Shown one piece after another: positions 22,836-34,959 of a DNA stretch of 64,000 nt. The position numbers were made by a program, and so were the translations under genes. Source of the DNA: Mucor racemosus (Eukaryota > Mucoromycota > Mucoromycetes > Mucorales > Mucoraceae); assembly GCA_027405735.1 (NCBI GenBank), contig JAPEHQ010000001.1, positions 4,588,001 through 4,652,000 of the forward strand, read 5' to 3'. Position 1 is the stretch's first letter, and the number at the start of each line of letters is the position of its first letter. Under the pieces are notes generated by a model that was not told the origin of the DNA, did no database searches, and was given only the letters and a program-made list of their open reading frames with translations.

Positions 22836-24130
22836 TAAGGCGGGCTGATGATACGTTTGATAATACTGTAGATGGTACAAGTCAATTTGATCTATGGAAT
22901 TTGAATGCAAATACTGAGGAGCCATTTGTAAGTACTTAGGTTGGTTCTGGTAAAGCATTGAAGAAATTGGCTTGGGACAAAGAGGATAAAAGGTGGCAAT
23001 AGGTTCCAGTGATGGCCATGTTTATGTTTATGTTTATGATATTAGAGAGGTAAGACTAAACCTCAATGTAAATCACTTCTAGCGCAATGATTACCACGTA
23101 AGACTATCTTATTATCAAATAAACTACCACACAATATTAACATGTATAAAGGTTTATAATAATAAGCTTGAATCAACTGGATACAGCATCGTAAATTTTG
23201 AAAAAGTTCTCAAGTATTCTAAAATCTCTTATTTTTAAGACTTAAAAGGCTTATAGGCGGAATATTAATTTAGAAAATTATTTTTGTCCAGATCATCAAT
23301 TTTGACATTTTTTAAATTTTCTTTTCGTATTTTGCAAATCTAGAGTTAATTATACTACCAATTATAAAAACAAAAAATATACACAAATACAGAATTTAGC
23401 GCTCTATCAGCTCAATAAAAAATAACAGACATTTTTACTGCAAAATATTACATGAAAATCCTTTAACCAAAAACCCGTTTTTGGGACAAAAGTACAAATT
23501 TTCATTACTTAACATTTAATATTAAGTCTTTATAAAATGTGTATTATTCATAGCTACAATTTTCTCTCACAATGTTGTATATTTAAACGTCGATTTTGGT
23601 ATCAAAATTTGATTTTTCTGTTTTTTGTTCCAAATCATGAGTGTTGGTAAGGATAAAATGAGTCCCGAAAATGTCCGCTACAAAATCTGAATTTCAGACC
23701 GCACATGGTTAAGTATAAGAAAAGTTGAAAAAAACGCATTTTTATTTAAAATTTAGATATATACCATAGTATAAGAGACTTAGCCGTTCAATCTTGCTAT
23801 GCTCAATTACGGCGTCGCTCTAGTAGCTCGCTTTTACAGTTTTTTAATGAATGTATGATATGACAGACGGTTTTTTCTGGTAGAAAATTTTATGTTTGTA
23901 TTATAGTAACAGATATTGCCTATTTTTTTGTTTAGTTTATAATTCATGCGGTGTAATGCTGCTTTTACATTGGCTGAAATGAACAATTTAGCAGGATTTA
24001 ATTGTGCTAAATAATGTAAAGTCTGGAAAATCCTTTTCTACGTGCGTAGTTTCTCTCGTTTTGTTTTTATATTCCAAGAATATATTCACCGTTTGATAAT
24101 AATGCATACTAGACTATTATCAAACTGGTT
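22836..24130 (+). repeat. Repeat unit R2 (truncated direct copy)
   Basis: Aligns with 19532-21000 of R1 in the same orientation, period about 3.34 kb. It ends near an 11-bp inverted repeat (gtttgataata 24091-24101 / tattatcaaac 24115-24125). Confidence 0.75.
22875..23053 (+). pseudogene. Cytoplasmic dynein intermediate chain fragment (WD40 part)
   Basis: Reads VDGTSQFDLWNLNANTEEPF, a 12-nt gap 'gtaagtacttag' that looks like a remnant splice junction, then VGSGKALKKLAWDKEDKR; a missing base then throws the frame into TAG, after which the old frame gives GSSDGHVYVYVYDIRE. This is the WD40-repeat segment near the C-terminus of dynein intermediate chains (motif pattern DLWNLN...GKALNKLAW...GSSDGHVYVYD). 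Only about 60 codons survive, with a frameshift and a small in-frame gtttat duplication. The functional gene must be elsewhere. Confidence 0.8.
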
Positions 24131-24534
24131 GTGGAATAGGTAGAGATATTCACGGGAAAAAATAATATAAAAAAAAATAATAGGAATTCGACTAGACAAC
24201 ATTAGGTTTTATTATCAAGTTAAATTCTACTTGAGGACTTTCGTAGTAAATAAATGTCCTCTTTATATAGTTTTCATCAAAGAGATTAGGTAAACATTCC
24301 TAGGTCCATACATAGCCAATAATACCCCTTGTCATATATAAGTCTTGATAGTAACCAATCGGTGTATTTGTAGAGTTCATGGGTCTTTGATCATAATGGT
24401 GTGATTAGATCTACATTATGTTGATTGGTCTTTAACTGTAAGCTGCTAGGATTGAAGCTCCGTAGAAAGTTTATATTAGTATAAATTAACATATATCATT
24501 TTGTAATGTAATGTCTATTCATGCCAGCTGTATT
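24131..24534. other. Non-coding AT-rich spacer between inverted repeat arms
   Basis: No gene supported. Lies between R2 and the distal part of the inverted copy R3. Confidence 0.5.
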
Positions 24535-27083
24535 TTAATCGAGAATCGGATGAAATGCAGATCAATATAGTGGATAAATGTGTACATATTTCACAAATGT
24601 CATGCACACGGACAGAATCTATAACCCTGCACATAAGCATATCATTATCCCTATTTATGTATAGTATTAAATTTGACCATGAGCATAATGAGCTGTTTGT
24701 ATGGGCACAAATTGGTTGTATACAGTATGAGTATTGTACCGTTCTTAAAATTTCAAATTTCATTTTTCTTTATTAATATAGATTATATAGGCAATAATAC
24801 AATCCGATACATTGTTGATTTAGAGAAGTACATGCAACAAACAATATATTTACGATTATCATCATTTGTAAATATGTTTATAGCTATACTGTTTGCAGCA
24901 ACAATGATTTTTTGCTCGAGCATAAACTTAAATAATCGTTACTGCTTGAATTTATATGCAAGTCTCATCTAAGGTTATAAATGTTACTTTATCATTCATA
25001 AAATTCAAACAAATTTACCTTCTTTAAACTTACTATTTTAGTTTACGATTGTCAGCTGCAAAAAGATGTGTTTTCAATTATACAATAGCTACGACCAAAA
25101 TTATGCTTATTAGACAAAACTGAATTATCCTTCGAGTTTTTCAATAAAATACAATAAAAAGAGACAATAATGTATCAGCTTTTCCAACTGTATCTAAAAA
25201 CTAAAAGAAGTCTATCGTTTATTCAGATCTAAAAGTATGGGTCTTTTATATCTATTTACTATTTACTACTGAGATTATAACTAGAGAACCAATAGATCAA
25301 TATGATAAGTATTATCCATATTGATTCAGCAAATCCGAGATGTACCGTGTTGAATTATAGCCTTAGTTGATATGTTTCATAATTAGTACTTGTCTTGTTC
25401 TTATTTAGTTTGTTGAGAGCAGGTCCGTGCCCTGAGATCAATGTTTATATTAATAGCGCCACCTATTAATGTGCTGTCATAAAATGAGCTAAATGTGCTA
25501 TTGAGCCACATGGAAAAATAGAGTATCCGTAGTTGATACTTCCTTCCGAAGTATCGGCTATTATACCATGGATTTGTGCCAGCCACTATCAATGTATTTG
25601 TGTATCAGATTAGGATGTAGATTTGTAGAAGGTGACATGGAATACAACAAAAACATCAGATTATTCTTTTTTTTTGTTTCTATATCATTTGAAATTTTAT
25701 CACTTTTCTGGAACATTTTATGGGTCTGTAGCCAGTTCTAGCTTTTCATTGAATAGATATAAATGCCATTGCCTTTGATTTGATCTGGTAATCAAGAAAT
25801 ACGTCCAACAATACAGTAGTAAACAATGATATTTGATCTTAGAATGCGGTTAACTAAAAAATATCAGTCTCTACTACTATAGAATGCTACCTATTATATT
25901 AAAAACATTAGCCCCTTATGTTGGTATAATGCATGTGTAGTATTCAGATAAAAGAAAAGAATACCAGCTAAATAGTCTGATATGCCTAATCAAACGGTGA
26001 ATATATTTTTCGAATATGAAAACAAAACGAGAGAAACAACACACGTAGAAAAGGATTTTCAAGGATTTACATTAGTTAGCACAATTAAAATCCTACTAAA
26101 TTGCACATTTCAGCCTATGTAAAAGCAGCATTACAGCGCATCAACCCATAAACTAAACAAAAAAATAGGCAATATCTGTTACTATAATACAAACATAAAC
26201 TTTTCTACCAGAAAAAACCGTCTGTCATATCATACATTCATTTAAAAATTGCAAAAGCGAGCCCGTAGAGCGTCGCTGTAATTGAGAATAGCAAGATTGA
26301 ACAACTAAGTCTCTTACACTATGGTATATCTAAGTTTTAAATAAAAAAGCGTTTTTTTTTTTTTACTTTTCTTATATTTAACCACGTACGGTCTGAAAAT
26401 TTAGATTTTGTAGCGGACATTTTCGGGACTCATTTTATCCTTACCAACACTCATGATTTGGAACAAAAAACAGAAAAATCAAATTTTGATACTAAAATCA
26501 ACGTTTAAATATACAACATTGTGAGAGAAAATTGTAGCTATGAATAATACACATTTTTTAAAAGCTTAACATTAAATGTTAAATAATGAAAATTTGTACT
26601 TTTGTCCCAAAAACGGGTTTTTGGTTAAAGGATTTTCATGTAATATTTTGCAGTAAAAATGTCTGTTATTTTTTATTGAGCTGATAGAGCGCTAAATTCT
26701 GTATTTGTGTATATTTTTTGTTTTTATAATTGGTAGTATAATTAACTCTAGATTTGCAAAATCAGAAAAAAAAATTAAAAAATGTCAAAATTGATGATCT
26801 GGACAAGAATAATTTTTGAAATTAATATCCCGCCTATAAGCCGTTTAAGTCTTAAAAATAAGAGATTTTATAATACTTGAGAACTTTTTCAAGAACTTGC
26901 GATGCTGTACCCATTTGATTCAAGCTTATTACTTTAAATATTTGTACATATCAATATTATGTGGTAGTTTATTTGATGATAATATAGCCTTACTTTATAA
27001 TTATTGCGCTAGAGGTAATCTACATTGAGTTTTAGTCTTACCTCTCCATAAACATAAACATAAACATGGCCATCACTGGAAGT
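24535..27083 (-). repeat. Repeat unit R3, inverted copy, split by a solo LTR
   Basis: Reverse complement follows R1 from its dynein fragment end (27083) down to the 'gcacaca/tgcccat' block (24590-24750). The continuity on both sides of 25121-25649 shows that the solo LTR entered a once continuous unit. Together with R1 it makes an inverted pair about 2-2.5 kb per arm. Confidence 0.75.
25121..25649 (-). mobile_element. Solo LTR family D (diverged)
   Basis: 529 bp, the same length as the LTRs of element 2 and clearly related ('tcaactgtat', 'tatcgttta', 'gaaggtgacatggaatacaaca'). Ends TGAATTATCC...AATACAACA as read on the plus strand. Flanked by AAAAC at 25116-25120 and 25650-25654. Confidence 0.88.
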
Positions 27084-27482
27084 TTATTCATTCTCAATAA
27101 TAGTTGTTTCTTCCTCTGCAGCTTGAGTTTTTGTTATTGCCTTCAAATATTTTTTGACAATACTATGTTTTTGACGTGCTATACAATAAAAATATTGCTT
27201 CATCTCTGTTGTGCTTGTGATCTATTAGCGTGTTGTTAGACATCAATAAGAAATCAGCGTCGTAGTACTTACCTCATTTTGCTTGTTTCGTTTCTGTCTG
27301 GCCCAGGTAATCATATCTTTGATATTTTTATTTTTATTTAAGTTTAGATTAGTGATCTCTGCTAAACATTTTGCAAATTCTTTCTTAAATAAAGTTAAAC
27401 TTTCAATTTTGGTTGTTTTCGCGAAATCCATAACATTAAAATTGTCGTAGTTTTGCTTTAGATACTCAACATTAGAATTCAT
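27084..27482 (-). CDS. Small spliced hypothetical protein
   Basis: Two exons: 27482-27273 and 27221-27084; 115 aa. The 51-nt intron has GTAAGT, a CTAAT branch and TAG; joining it keeps one frame of 116 codons including the stop. The protein is lysine/asparagine-rich and probably helical (FKKEFAKCLAEITNLNLNKN, then KQYFYCIARQKHSIVKKYLK) and ends with an acidic tail. No signal peptide or membrane segment. It lies inside the repeat block and its stop codon coincides with the end of R3, so it may be transposon-derived. I do not recognise a family; existence as a real gene is moderately supported by the intron. Confidence 0.45.
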
Positions 27483-29031
27483 TTATATGCAAGTAGGTCA
27501 TCTGAAAAAAGAGCATTATTACACATATTTTAGATTCCTCAAGATATATCGAATGTGATGTAACTGGTAATTTTTTTAATATACTCCGTGATTGTGTACA
27601 TACTGTACGTAACCCTAGAAGAAAAATTTTCCTTTACATTTGTATAGTTTTCTTGTTGTTAAACTTTTGACTTTCTAGTGCATGTTGAATGCGCTCCTTT
27701 GGTGAACCAAATGAAGGGTATTTGAGGAACTCTACTTCGTACTTATTTAATGCTACGTGTTATATTGCTACTCAGCTAGCTGACTGCACCATGTCATAAT
27801 CAGTTTGGTGTGATTAAAATCAGCTATTGCTAAACTACAAACTACTTGCTACCTTGTCAATATTGGTGAATCCTCACGGTTAGCTATGTAATATTCAACA
27901 GTATGCAAACGTTACTACTTTTCTCTTTTTTGATAGAAGCGACTTTCATCAGCAAGGTGAATAAAATAACTAACCGCTCCAGTGCATGGCGACCTGAATA
28001 CGCTCTTCGAGTGTATTAATTGAAGGCTCGTAACGGTCTTTGGGAAACTCCAGTAAAATGACCACTTCATTTTGGCAGTGCTTATATCCATGAGTAAAGG
28101 AGTTTGAAGCGTCTCAAATACAACTTTATGCGTTTAAGCTAGTTATTTTACCCTCACCTTGCTACGATAATAAATATTTCTTGTTTGAACATATCATGTC
28201 GCTATCTACTTTTAGGTTTGGGCAAGACCGGCCGTTTCTAGTTTAATGGCCCGTTTACAGAAAAGCTCTGAAATCAATATCCTCAAGTTCAACGAAGGCA
28301 ACTCAACCGTATATGAAGCACTGTTGGCCTCCAAAAATCTATGAGGAATAAACCACTACATTAAACCAAACAATGTATTCTTTTGTAACAAACAAAAAGT
28401 AATGGCAAAGTATATCATTTTTAATTACTTATAAATAATTATTAATAATGCCTCTTTAACTGTTTCAACGGTCGATGAAGGATTCCTATCGAAATACTTC
28501 ATAAAAATTCTGTATGCTGGGACAAAAACTTTACTGGTATTCCTCTGTTGGCTTTTTTTTTCATTGATTTACAAGGCAGAACATCTCATTTACCCGCATT
28601 AAATTCCTTCAGTAGAATGTAGCCAGTACTTCTTCTTGGGGTCATACACTTTTTGGAGGCTTTGGGCACACTCAGCCCCTCTTCCTTACTGCATTTAACC
28701 TTGTATCACAATTCATATTTCATCCTGTGTAAGCTCTATAAAAACACGAATTTGCTCTAGCCATCATCTGCGCTTAGATCAGTGGTAGTTTCCTCCACTG
28801 ATGTCCTCACCGTTACTGATTCTTCCGTTGGTTCCTCCATTCTAATATTACGAACAGATTGTCTAATTTTAGGGTAAAATACTGTGATCAAAACGAACTT
28901 TGGTAATAACAAAAGTGAATTTTGGGTGATGCAAATACGAGAATTGAGTTATTACAAAAGCGAAATTTGAGCCAATAAAAAACGAATTTTGAATTGTCCA
29001 AAAATGAACATTGGTCGAAGACAAAAACGAA
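27483..29031. other. Gene-free interval, probable transposase N-terminal debris
   Basis: No complete gene. Minus strand around 28530-28430 reads PAYRIFMKYFDRNPSSTVE then KEALL, which resembles the helix-turn-helix region of Tc1/mariner-like transposases; nearby frames are broken by many stops. Confidence 0.35.
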
Positions 29032-29036
29032 TTTAG

Positions 29037-29261
29037 TGAAATGTCAAAAGAGTCTATATAAATAATCTTGCCAGAATATTACACTTTTATTAACAATACA
29101 TCCTTTGGATGTATTTATATACATTAATTATAACTATTACTAGGGTTTTACTATCTAAGAATATGATGTACAGTAAGTCAATGATCCGCATTGATTTACT
29201 GTAACACTAATTATAGATTGTGACCTTGGATGTGAGACTTAGGATGAGTATTGACATAACA
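29037..29261 (+). mobile_element. Solo LTR family E
   Basis: 225 bp starting TGAAATGTC and ending GACATAACA, flanked by TTTAG at 29032-29036 and 29262-29266. A second copy is at 45728-45947. Confidence 0.9.
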
Positions 29262-29699
29262 TTTAGTTCTGAGGAAAACGAACATTGGGGGCACATCATA
29301 CTTTTTCTTTTTTAGTTTTTTTCTTCTTTCTTCCGTATTGATGATAATATAAATACTTTTATCTATGAAGATGGAAAGGGCAAAGTTTTTGATGAGCAGG
29401 GACAAGAAGCTCATATTTATAAAATGGAAGTCGATAACGCACAATACCCATTGGAACAATTAACAAATTACAGTACTTTAGTAAATTTACTAAAAAACCT
29501 TGATCTCTTTGCTCTGCTCACCTGAGCTGCCTGATCCACACAAAAGTTTTTATTCTGCCCATCTCTGCAAATTATTATGCCCATAGGAAGCATAGTTCGG
29601 CCGTAGTGAGCATATCATTTTGACCATAATATTTATCCAAGAACGCAGGTCATTACAAAGATACATCTTCATTCTATAGGCCATTGATATCTATCTCTC

Positions 29700-30960
29700 C
29701 GAAAAAAGAAATATGTATTAATTCTAGAAGAAGAATATAAGCGGACTGCAGGCCAAACATTGACCAAATTGACCTAAAATTAATTATAAAAAATTGAGCA
29801 CCTGAATTGAGATATCAATTTTTTGTATTCGCAAGACAGGTCCAATTGAACGCTACTCTACATTTTTTGTTTAAGCAAAAAATATTAATTTTTCGTCAAG
29901 GTAATCAAAATACTAGTTCACATTACAGCTTAGGCCTATTATAACTGAGTTCCAAAATTAATTTGTAAAATCGATCAGAAAATGATCCAAAAAACAAAAT
30001 CGTTTAATGGCTCAAGAACTGCAAAGTAAGTTGACCTAGAGTATTAAATGGTTTTTGTACAGCTTTAAATTCTGCATACATCTTAATAAAAATTAAAAAG
30101 ACATTTCACGTTAAATTTTGCGTAAAATGCAATTGAAAATTTGGAGGCTTTTTGAGGATACACATCACTTTTTATAAGCATGTTTAAAATATAACTAATT
30201 GAAATGTTGCGCAAAAATATTATCTATCGATCAAGCTATTGCAAAATCTTCTAGCTAAATTTTTCGTAGAGAAAACAAGAATTTTGTCCAAATTTTTTCA
30301 GGTTCAGAATTTAGGATGAGGGTATACAAGGGGAAAATGGAAGCCAAAATGGAGGTATTATCTTTTTGTACACATTTTTAAGGATATCTCCACGAAAAAT
30401 TAATATTTTAAAGAAAACTAAATTGGATCCAAGAGAGCTCAACGAGCTTAATGACATGAATGCAAAACAAATGTTGCACAGTTTAGTCAATATTTTGAAA
30501 ACTACTATAGAAATGTTAAAAAAAATGAAAAAAAATAAAGGTGCTCAGAATTTTTTTATATTAACATATGTTATAGAGCACCTCAAAACAAGTAAGTTTT
30601 ATTATTAAAAAGTGTTAGAATAGCTTAATTTTTTCTAGAGATATGAAGCCTCAAAGTTTTCAATCCTTTAGCAGTGAAATACGCGTAAAAAATCTGAAAC
30701 CTTAGCACTGAAAAATTAATATCAACTGCAAAAAATAGGATATTTTTGAATACTCGTTTTTGGATTAAAGCTGAACATCTCAGGTACATTGGCATATAAA
30801 TTTTTCTTAGTGTTATTTAGTGAAAACAAAAAGTATATCAGGGACAAAAAATGAGACCCGGTTTTCAAGGAAAAAGCAGTGAATTTTACGCGTTTTTGAG
30901 TCTTTCGTAAGATATAAAATAAATTTAGGGATAGGTAGCATAATGCGATCAATTAATTTC
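29700..30960 (+). repeat. Interspersed repeat family F
   Basis: Direct match to 62740-63840 and inverse match to 1-640. Landmarks are 'acagcttaggcc', 'tttgtacagcttt', 'acacatcactttttata', 'ggatatctccacgaaaaat' and 'gaacatctcaggtacattgg'. The open frame 30366-30608 is partly shared by the copies and is not a convincing gene. Confidence 0.75.
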
Positions 30961-31086
30961 TATTTAGTAGCGTCTAGGGTATATCTTAAAAAATGTTTAT
31001 TATGAGGTGATTTATAGAAAGAAGGCATACTCCGATTTTGAAGATTGAAGCTATCAATTTTTTTTTGAAAATTCATTTTAACTTAT

Positions 31087-31858
31087 CGAGTGTACAATTT
31101 CGTTAAGAAAGAGTGCAAAATAAGCGTAAAACGTGCGTATTTCTATTCTATAGATAGAAATAGTCTTGAGAAGCTAAGAGAGAGAGACGAGAATGGGTTC
31201 AACGTTGGCTACAAACAGATATGAACTATTTAAGCAATTGTGTTTTTATAGACGAATCAGGTTTTAATATAAACATGAATCGCTCTATAGCTTGGTCTAA
31301 AAAGGGCGAACGTGCCATTGTCATTGTTACAAAAACGAAAGCAAACAATATCACCATATTAGGTGCTATTGCTTCATACGGCGTCTTGAATATTAGTGTA
31401 AGGCGCCCAAAAAAAAAAATGGAGCCTTCAAAGAAAAGAAAAGCTGGAGGAGGGCCTGTATAGGGCGTGAACAAAGGAAAAGGTGGTACTGTTACTGGTC
31501 ATTATTTCAACTTTGTGGCTGCAACATTAGATGTACTAGATAGGCATGAGCAATTTAAAGGGCATTATATCGTTATAGACAATGCATCAATCCATACTCA
31601 TTTAGACATTCAGAAGTACATCGAACCGAGAGGTTACGGCTGTATTTATCTTCCACCATATTCTCCTGAGCTAAATCCTATTGAATAGTTTTGGCCAGTA
31701 TGCAAGAGCAAGTTAAAGCGACAGAAGCTGCTAAAAGAAGAAACTTTATCATCCAGAATTGGTGAAGCATGTACTAACATCTTCTTAAGTGATCTTCAAG
31801 GTTTCTGCAGATACTCTGTATCGAAATTTCAAGCTTGCTTAGATGGAGAGCCATTGTA
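31087..31858 (+). pseudogene. Broken Tc1/mariner-like (DDE_3) transposase
   Basis: Reads KKECKISVKRAYFYSIDRNS, then a frameshift in an 'agagagagac' run near 31180, then MNYLSNCVFIDESGFNINMN (first catalytic D in FIDESG), AWSKKGERA, ILGAI, an in-frame TAG at about 31460, IVIDNASIHTH (second D) and LPPYSPELNPIE, the third catalytic residue, directly before another TAG at about 31686. Coding-like sequence continues to about 31858. This is the usual DDE superfamily endonuclease of cut-and-paste transposons, inactivated by at least one frameshift and two stops. It sits directly downstream of repeat F, which may be part of the same element. Confidence 0.82.
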
Positions 31859-32194
31859 AACTCACTGTACGAAATACGTGTGCAAAGTTTTTTTCCTGTA
31901 ATGTACGAAATTTCTTCCAAAATTGTATGAAAAGTTTATGAAAAAGGTGTATCTCATTTCAATTGAATTGATCCGTTGAACAACTGTTTACCCGAAAGCT
32001 TTAATTTCTGATAAGATCATCTAATGTGAAGTCATATTTACCAGGATTTCAACGTCAATGTATCAATTCAATCAGATACCAGATTTTCCCGCAAACTGGG
32101 CCTCAATGTTCATCCATCATCCCTGATTTCCCTTAATCGCTTAAAATAATATGAAATGACGTCTTTATTGTAAATATAATGTGAATGATATGAT

Positions 32195-33604
32195 TTAATT
32201 ATCGGTAGCAATACAGTAAGCTCTGTAAAACTCCAATCCAGAGTTTCCAGATTGAGCAATTAAAGGAGTATTGGCACCAACAAAATAAACGTAGCCCTCC
32301 TTGAGTTCATGATCAGATTCAGTTTTAAGGGTCTCACCTGTCATTTTACCACTACCAGAAGTTACGATGAGAACACTAGGCCCATCAATAGGTTTATGCT
32401 TTTCAGTTTCCTCGGCTCCCATCTTTGTCCAAACAACAGAGAATTCTTCAATTGGGGGGTCGTAGAGAAGTGAATGTTCACCAAACTTTACAGGTGTCAT
32501 TTTTTGTGATTCTGCAGATCCATAACGGTAGGTGAGCATATTGACTAATACATCGACATCCTTGAACTTTGGTGTCAAACCAGCACGAACAACATTATCA
32601 CTAGCAGCCATACATTCCACACAATCTGGGAAATGAAACATAAATCATTATCAGTCAAATCTTTCCCGTATCACACTAATTTCTCTAGATTCTTACCTCC
32701 GGATAAGTAAGCATGGGGCTCATTGGCGCCCAAGAAAATAGCTTGTCCAGGCTCCATAGTTACATAATTCAACATCAAGCTAGAAAATACACCAACATCT
32801 CCACCAGGATACTGTTGATCTAAGCGAATTACTAATTTGGAGATTGTGTCATTTGCCTCGGATTCATTGAGACGAGTGATCAATTTAGACAAAAGATGTG
32901 TAACTGTTTCCTGGGAACTACGCATAAGTGCACCAAAAACCTTTCTGAGAATGTCCTTATTATGAGCAACGTCCTTCTCGGATGTAGAGCTTCCAGTAGC
33001 CTGGACTGTAGCTAAAAACTCATCAGAGACATCTTTACCGAGTAATTCTTTCAATTCGTAATATTTCTCCAAATGTTGAGCAATTTCGCTCAATGGGCGG
33101 AATCCACAAAGGGCTTCAAAAGGGGTGAGGGCGAGTGCCATTTCAGGCTAAATCAACACGAAATTTAATAAGTCCAACTAACAAGTATACAACGCGTTGA
33201 TATATCTAAATGTTTACCTTATGATTAGGATCTTTATAATTTTGAGGAAATTCTTTAAAGAGACGAGAGCCTAAAACCTTATCTGGATGAGCTTGAATAG
33301 ACAAAGCTTTACGAATAGATAAGATTTTGAATAAGAACGGTAAATCACCTTCATATTGATCATAAACAGCCTTAGTACTAAGATTCACATTATCTTTAAT
33401 AAGATCTCTGAGAGGTGTATTATTTTCGTCCATAACAATAGAAGGAGCATTGGGATGAGTTCCCATCCAAAGTTCAGCATAAGGAGTCTTGTCATCAACG
33501 GTGATACCAGAAGCTTTTGCATAAGCAGCAACTTTAGAAACATCACCCAACTTGCCCCAATCATAAGATTGGGTCTTGCATTGCAAACGATAAATGGCAC
33601 TCAT
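32195..33604 (-). CDS. PMI40: Mannose-6-phosphate isomerase (type I, Zn-dependent)
   Basis: Three exons: 33604-33218, 33147-32697, 32625-32195; 422 aa, normal for class I PMI. It interconverts fructose-6-phosphate and mannose-6-phosphate, feeding GDP-mannose for glycoprotein and cell-wall synthesis in the cytosol. Visible features: QAHPDK (104-109) with zinc ligands, the signature YKDPNHK-PE (123-131) rebuilt across intron 1, [22 protein letters not shown] across intron 2, and VRAGLTPKF. The C-terminal half has the second cupin fold (PSVLIVTSGSG...FVGANT). The gene follows decayed repeats and is tail-distant from the next gene by 165 bp on its upstream side (divided by promoter sequence of both orientation-equal genes). 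Confidence 0.95.
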
Positions 33605-33769
33605 GATAATATAAGATTTTTATGATTTAGTATTAAGCAAGAAAAGGAAGAGAAGATGAAGGGGATGAAAGACATCTTTATAGGTTTTATTTTCTATAAT
33701 CGTCAATTCAATTTCAAAAACGGGAAGCGTGGTCCAATAAGAAAAGGACAGATTTGCTGTGTATACATT

Positions 33770-34890
33770 TTACATGGTTCCAAGTTTCTTTTTAGTCTTG
33801 GACCAGCGTAAACCACAGGCATTACAAAGTCTATAAATAGTTAATAAAGATCTACAGGATCATCATTGAATAAAATATAACTTACGTTTTAGGTCCACTG
33901 GGCCCTCTTCTCCATTCAGGTGCATCTGTTGTACCACAGTCTGTACAAATTTTTGGCTCCTCGGATTTCTCGACACGTTTCTATGATAAATGTTATTAAA
34001 TGTAATTAGTTTAGAGATTTAAATTAGTAGTATACCTTTTTGCCTGTTCTTGATTTATCAGTTGGTGATTTTGTTCTTTCTGTCAAATCCGCTGCGTTAC
34101 TGACAATAATGGGATTTGACATGAATTGACTCATGTCAACATTTGTCAATTCACCACCTTCCAAACCAAGCGAAATACCAGATGATCTTTCACCCAAGTC
34201 ATATCTTAAACCAGTAAATAAAGCCAGACTTTCATTAATATCATAAGAAGAGTTGACGCCTTGAGTATAAACATTAGGTGCATTGGCTGGTATATTGAAA
34301 TCGTCGAATTCATCGCTGGAGTCCTCATCTCCTTCGTCTTCTCTCGTCAAAGACGCAATTGATAATGTTTGATTACTAGTAGCAGATGTTTTTCTTGTAT
34401 GATGTTGACTTTTTAGCAAAGCAAGCTTTTTCGTCAAAATTTCGTTTTCCATCTTCAAATCCAAAAAAGAATCAATTGACCGAACAGCATCAGTAGGAAC
34501 CTTTCGAGCATTACCAAACAAAGAGTTTTTATAAAATGTACCTTTTGTTTCCAATGTGGTATATTTACCATCTTTACGTAAAAAGCGATAGGTACATTTA
34601 AATGTCTGCATCGAATTTTTACAATTACGGAATTCCCGAACAAACATATCAATATCATCCACATGAAGATATTCAGTAAAGACATGATTTACAAGCTCGG
34701 AGGGTTTATAACCTAGAAACTCGCTCGACGCAGCTGAACAATATACAAGACGGAGGTCAGTGTCCAAAACGTGAACAACATCCCTCAAGGATTCTAAAAT
34801 GCTTGAAGACCAATTTTTACGACGAGTAAACTCGCTAAGAGAACTGTTCAAGTTCAATCTCATTACTTGTTGAGAATTATTCGCTTCCAT
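33770..34890 (-). CDS. WC-2-like PAS and GATA zinc-finger transcription factor
   Basis: Three exons: 34890-34036, 33980-33886, 33830-33770; 336 aa. A single PAS domain (about 28-130: [18 protein letters not shown], then [17 protein letters not shown] and [10 protein letters not shown]) is followed by a coiled, acidic linker and a C-terminal GATA finger C297-X2-C300-X18-C319-X2-C322 with the [19 protein letters not shown] core. The intron inside the finger sits between PK and TLC. In fungi WC-2 has no flavin-binding LOV domain and partners WC-1 in the blue-light photoreceptor complex; the PAS here lacks the LOV GRNCRFLQ cysteine motif, in keeping with WC-2. Mucorales often have several wc-2 genes, so which paralogue this is, and its DNA targets, is unknown. 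Confidence 0.87.
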
Positions 34891-34959
34891 ATTGTTTTAA
34901 TAGAATCAAATTAAGTGAAAAGCCCGTTTCAATATCCCATTTTTCTTAAATTAGTTGTT

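Noticed and set aside
24515..24972. Overlapping small frames on both strands in the inverted repeat region
   Set aside because: No domain; sequence is an inverted copy of the non-coding 21.3-21.8 kb region.
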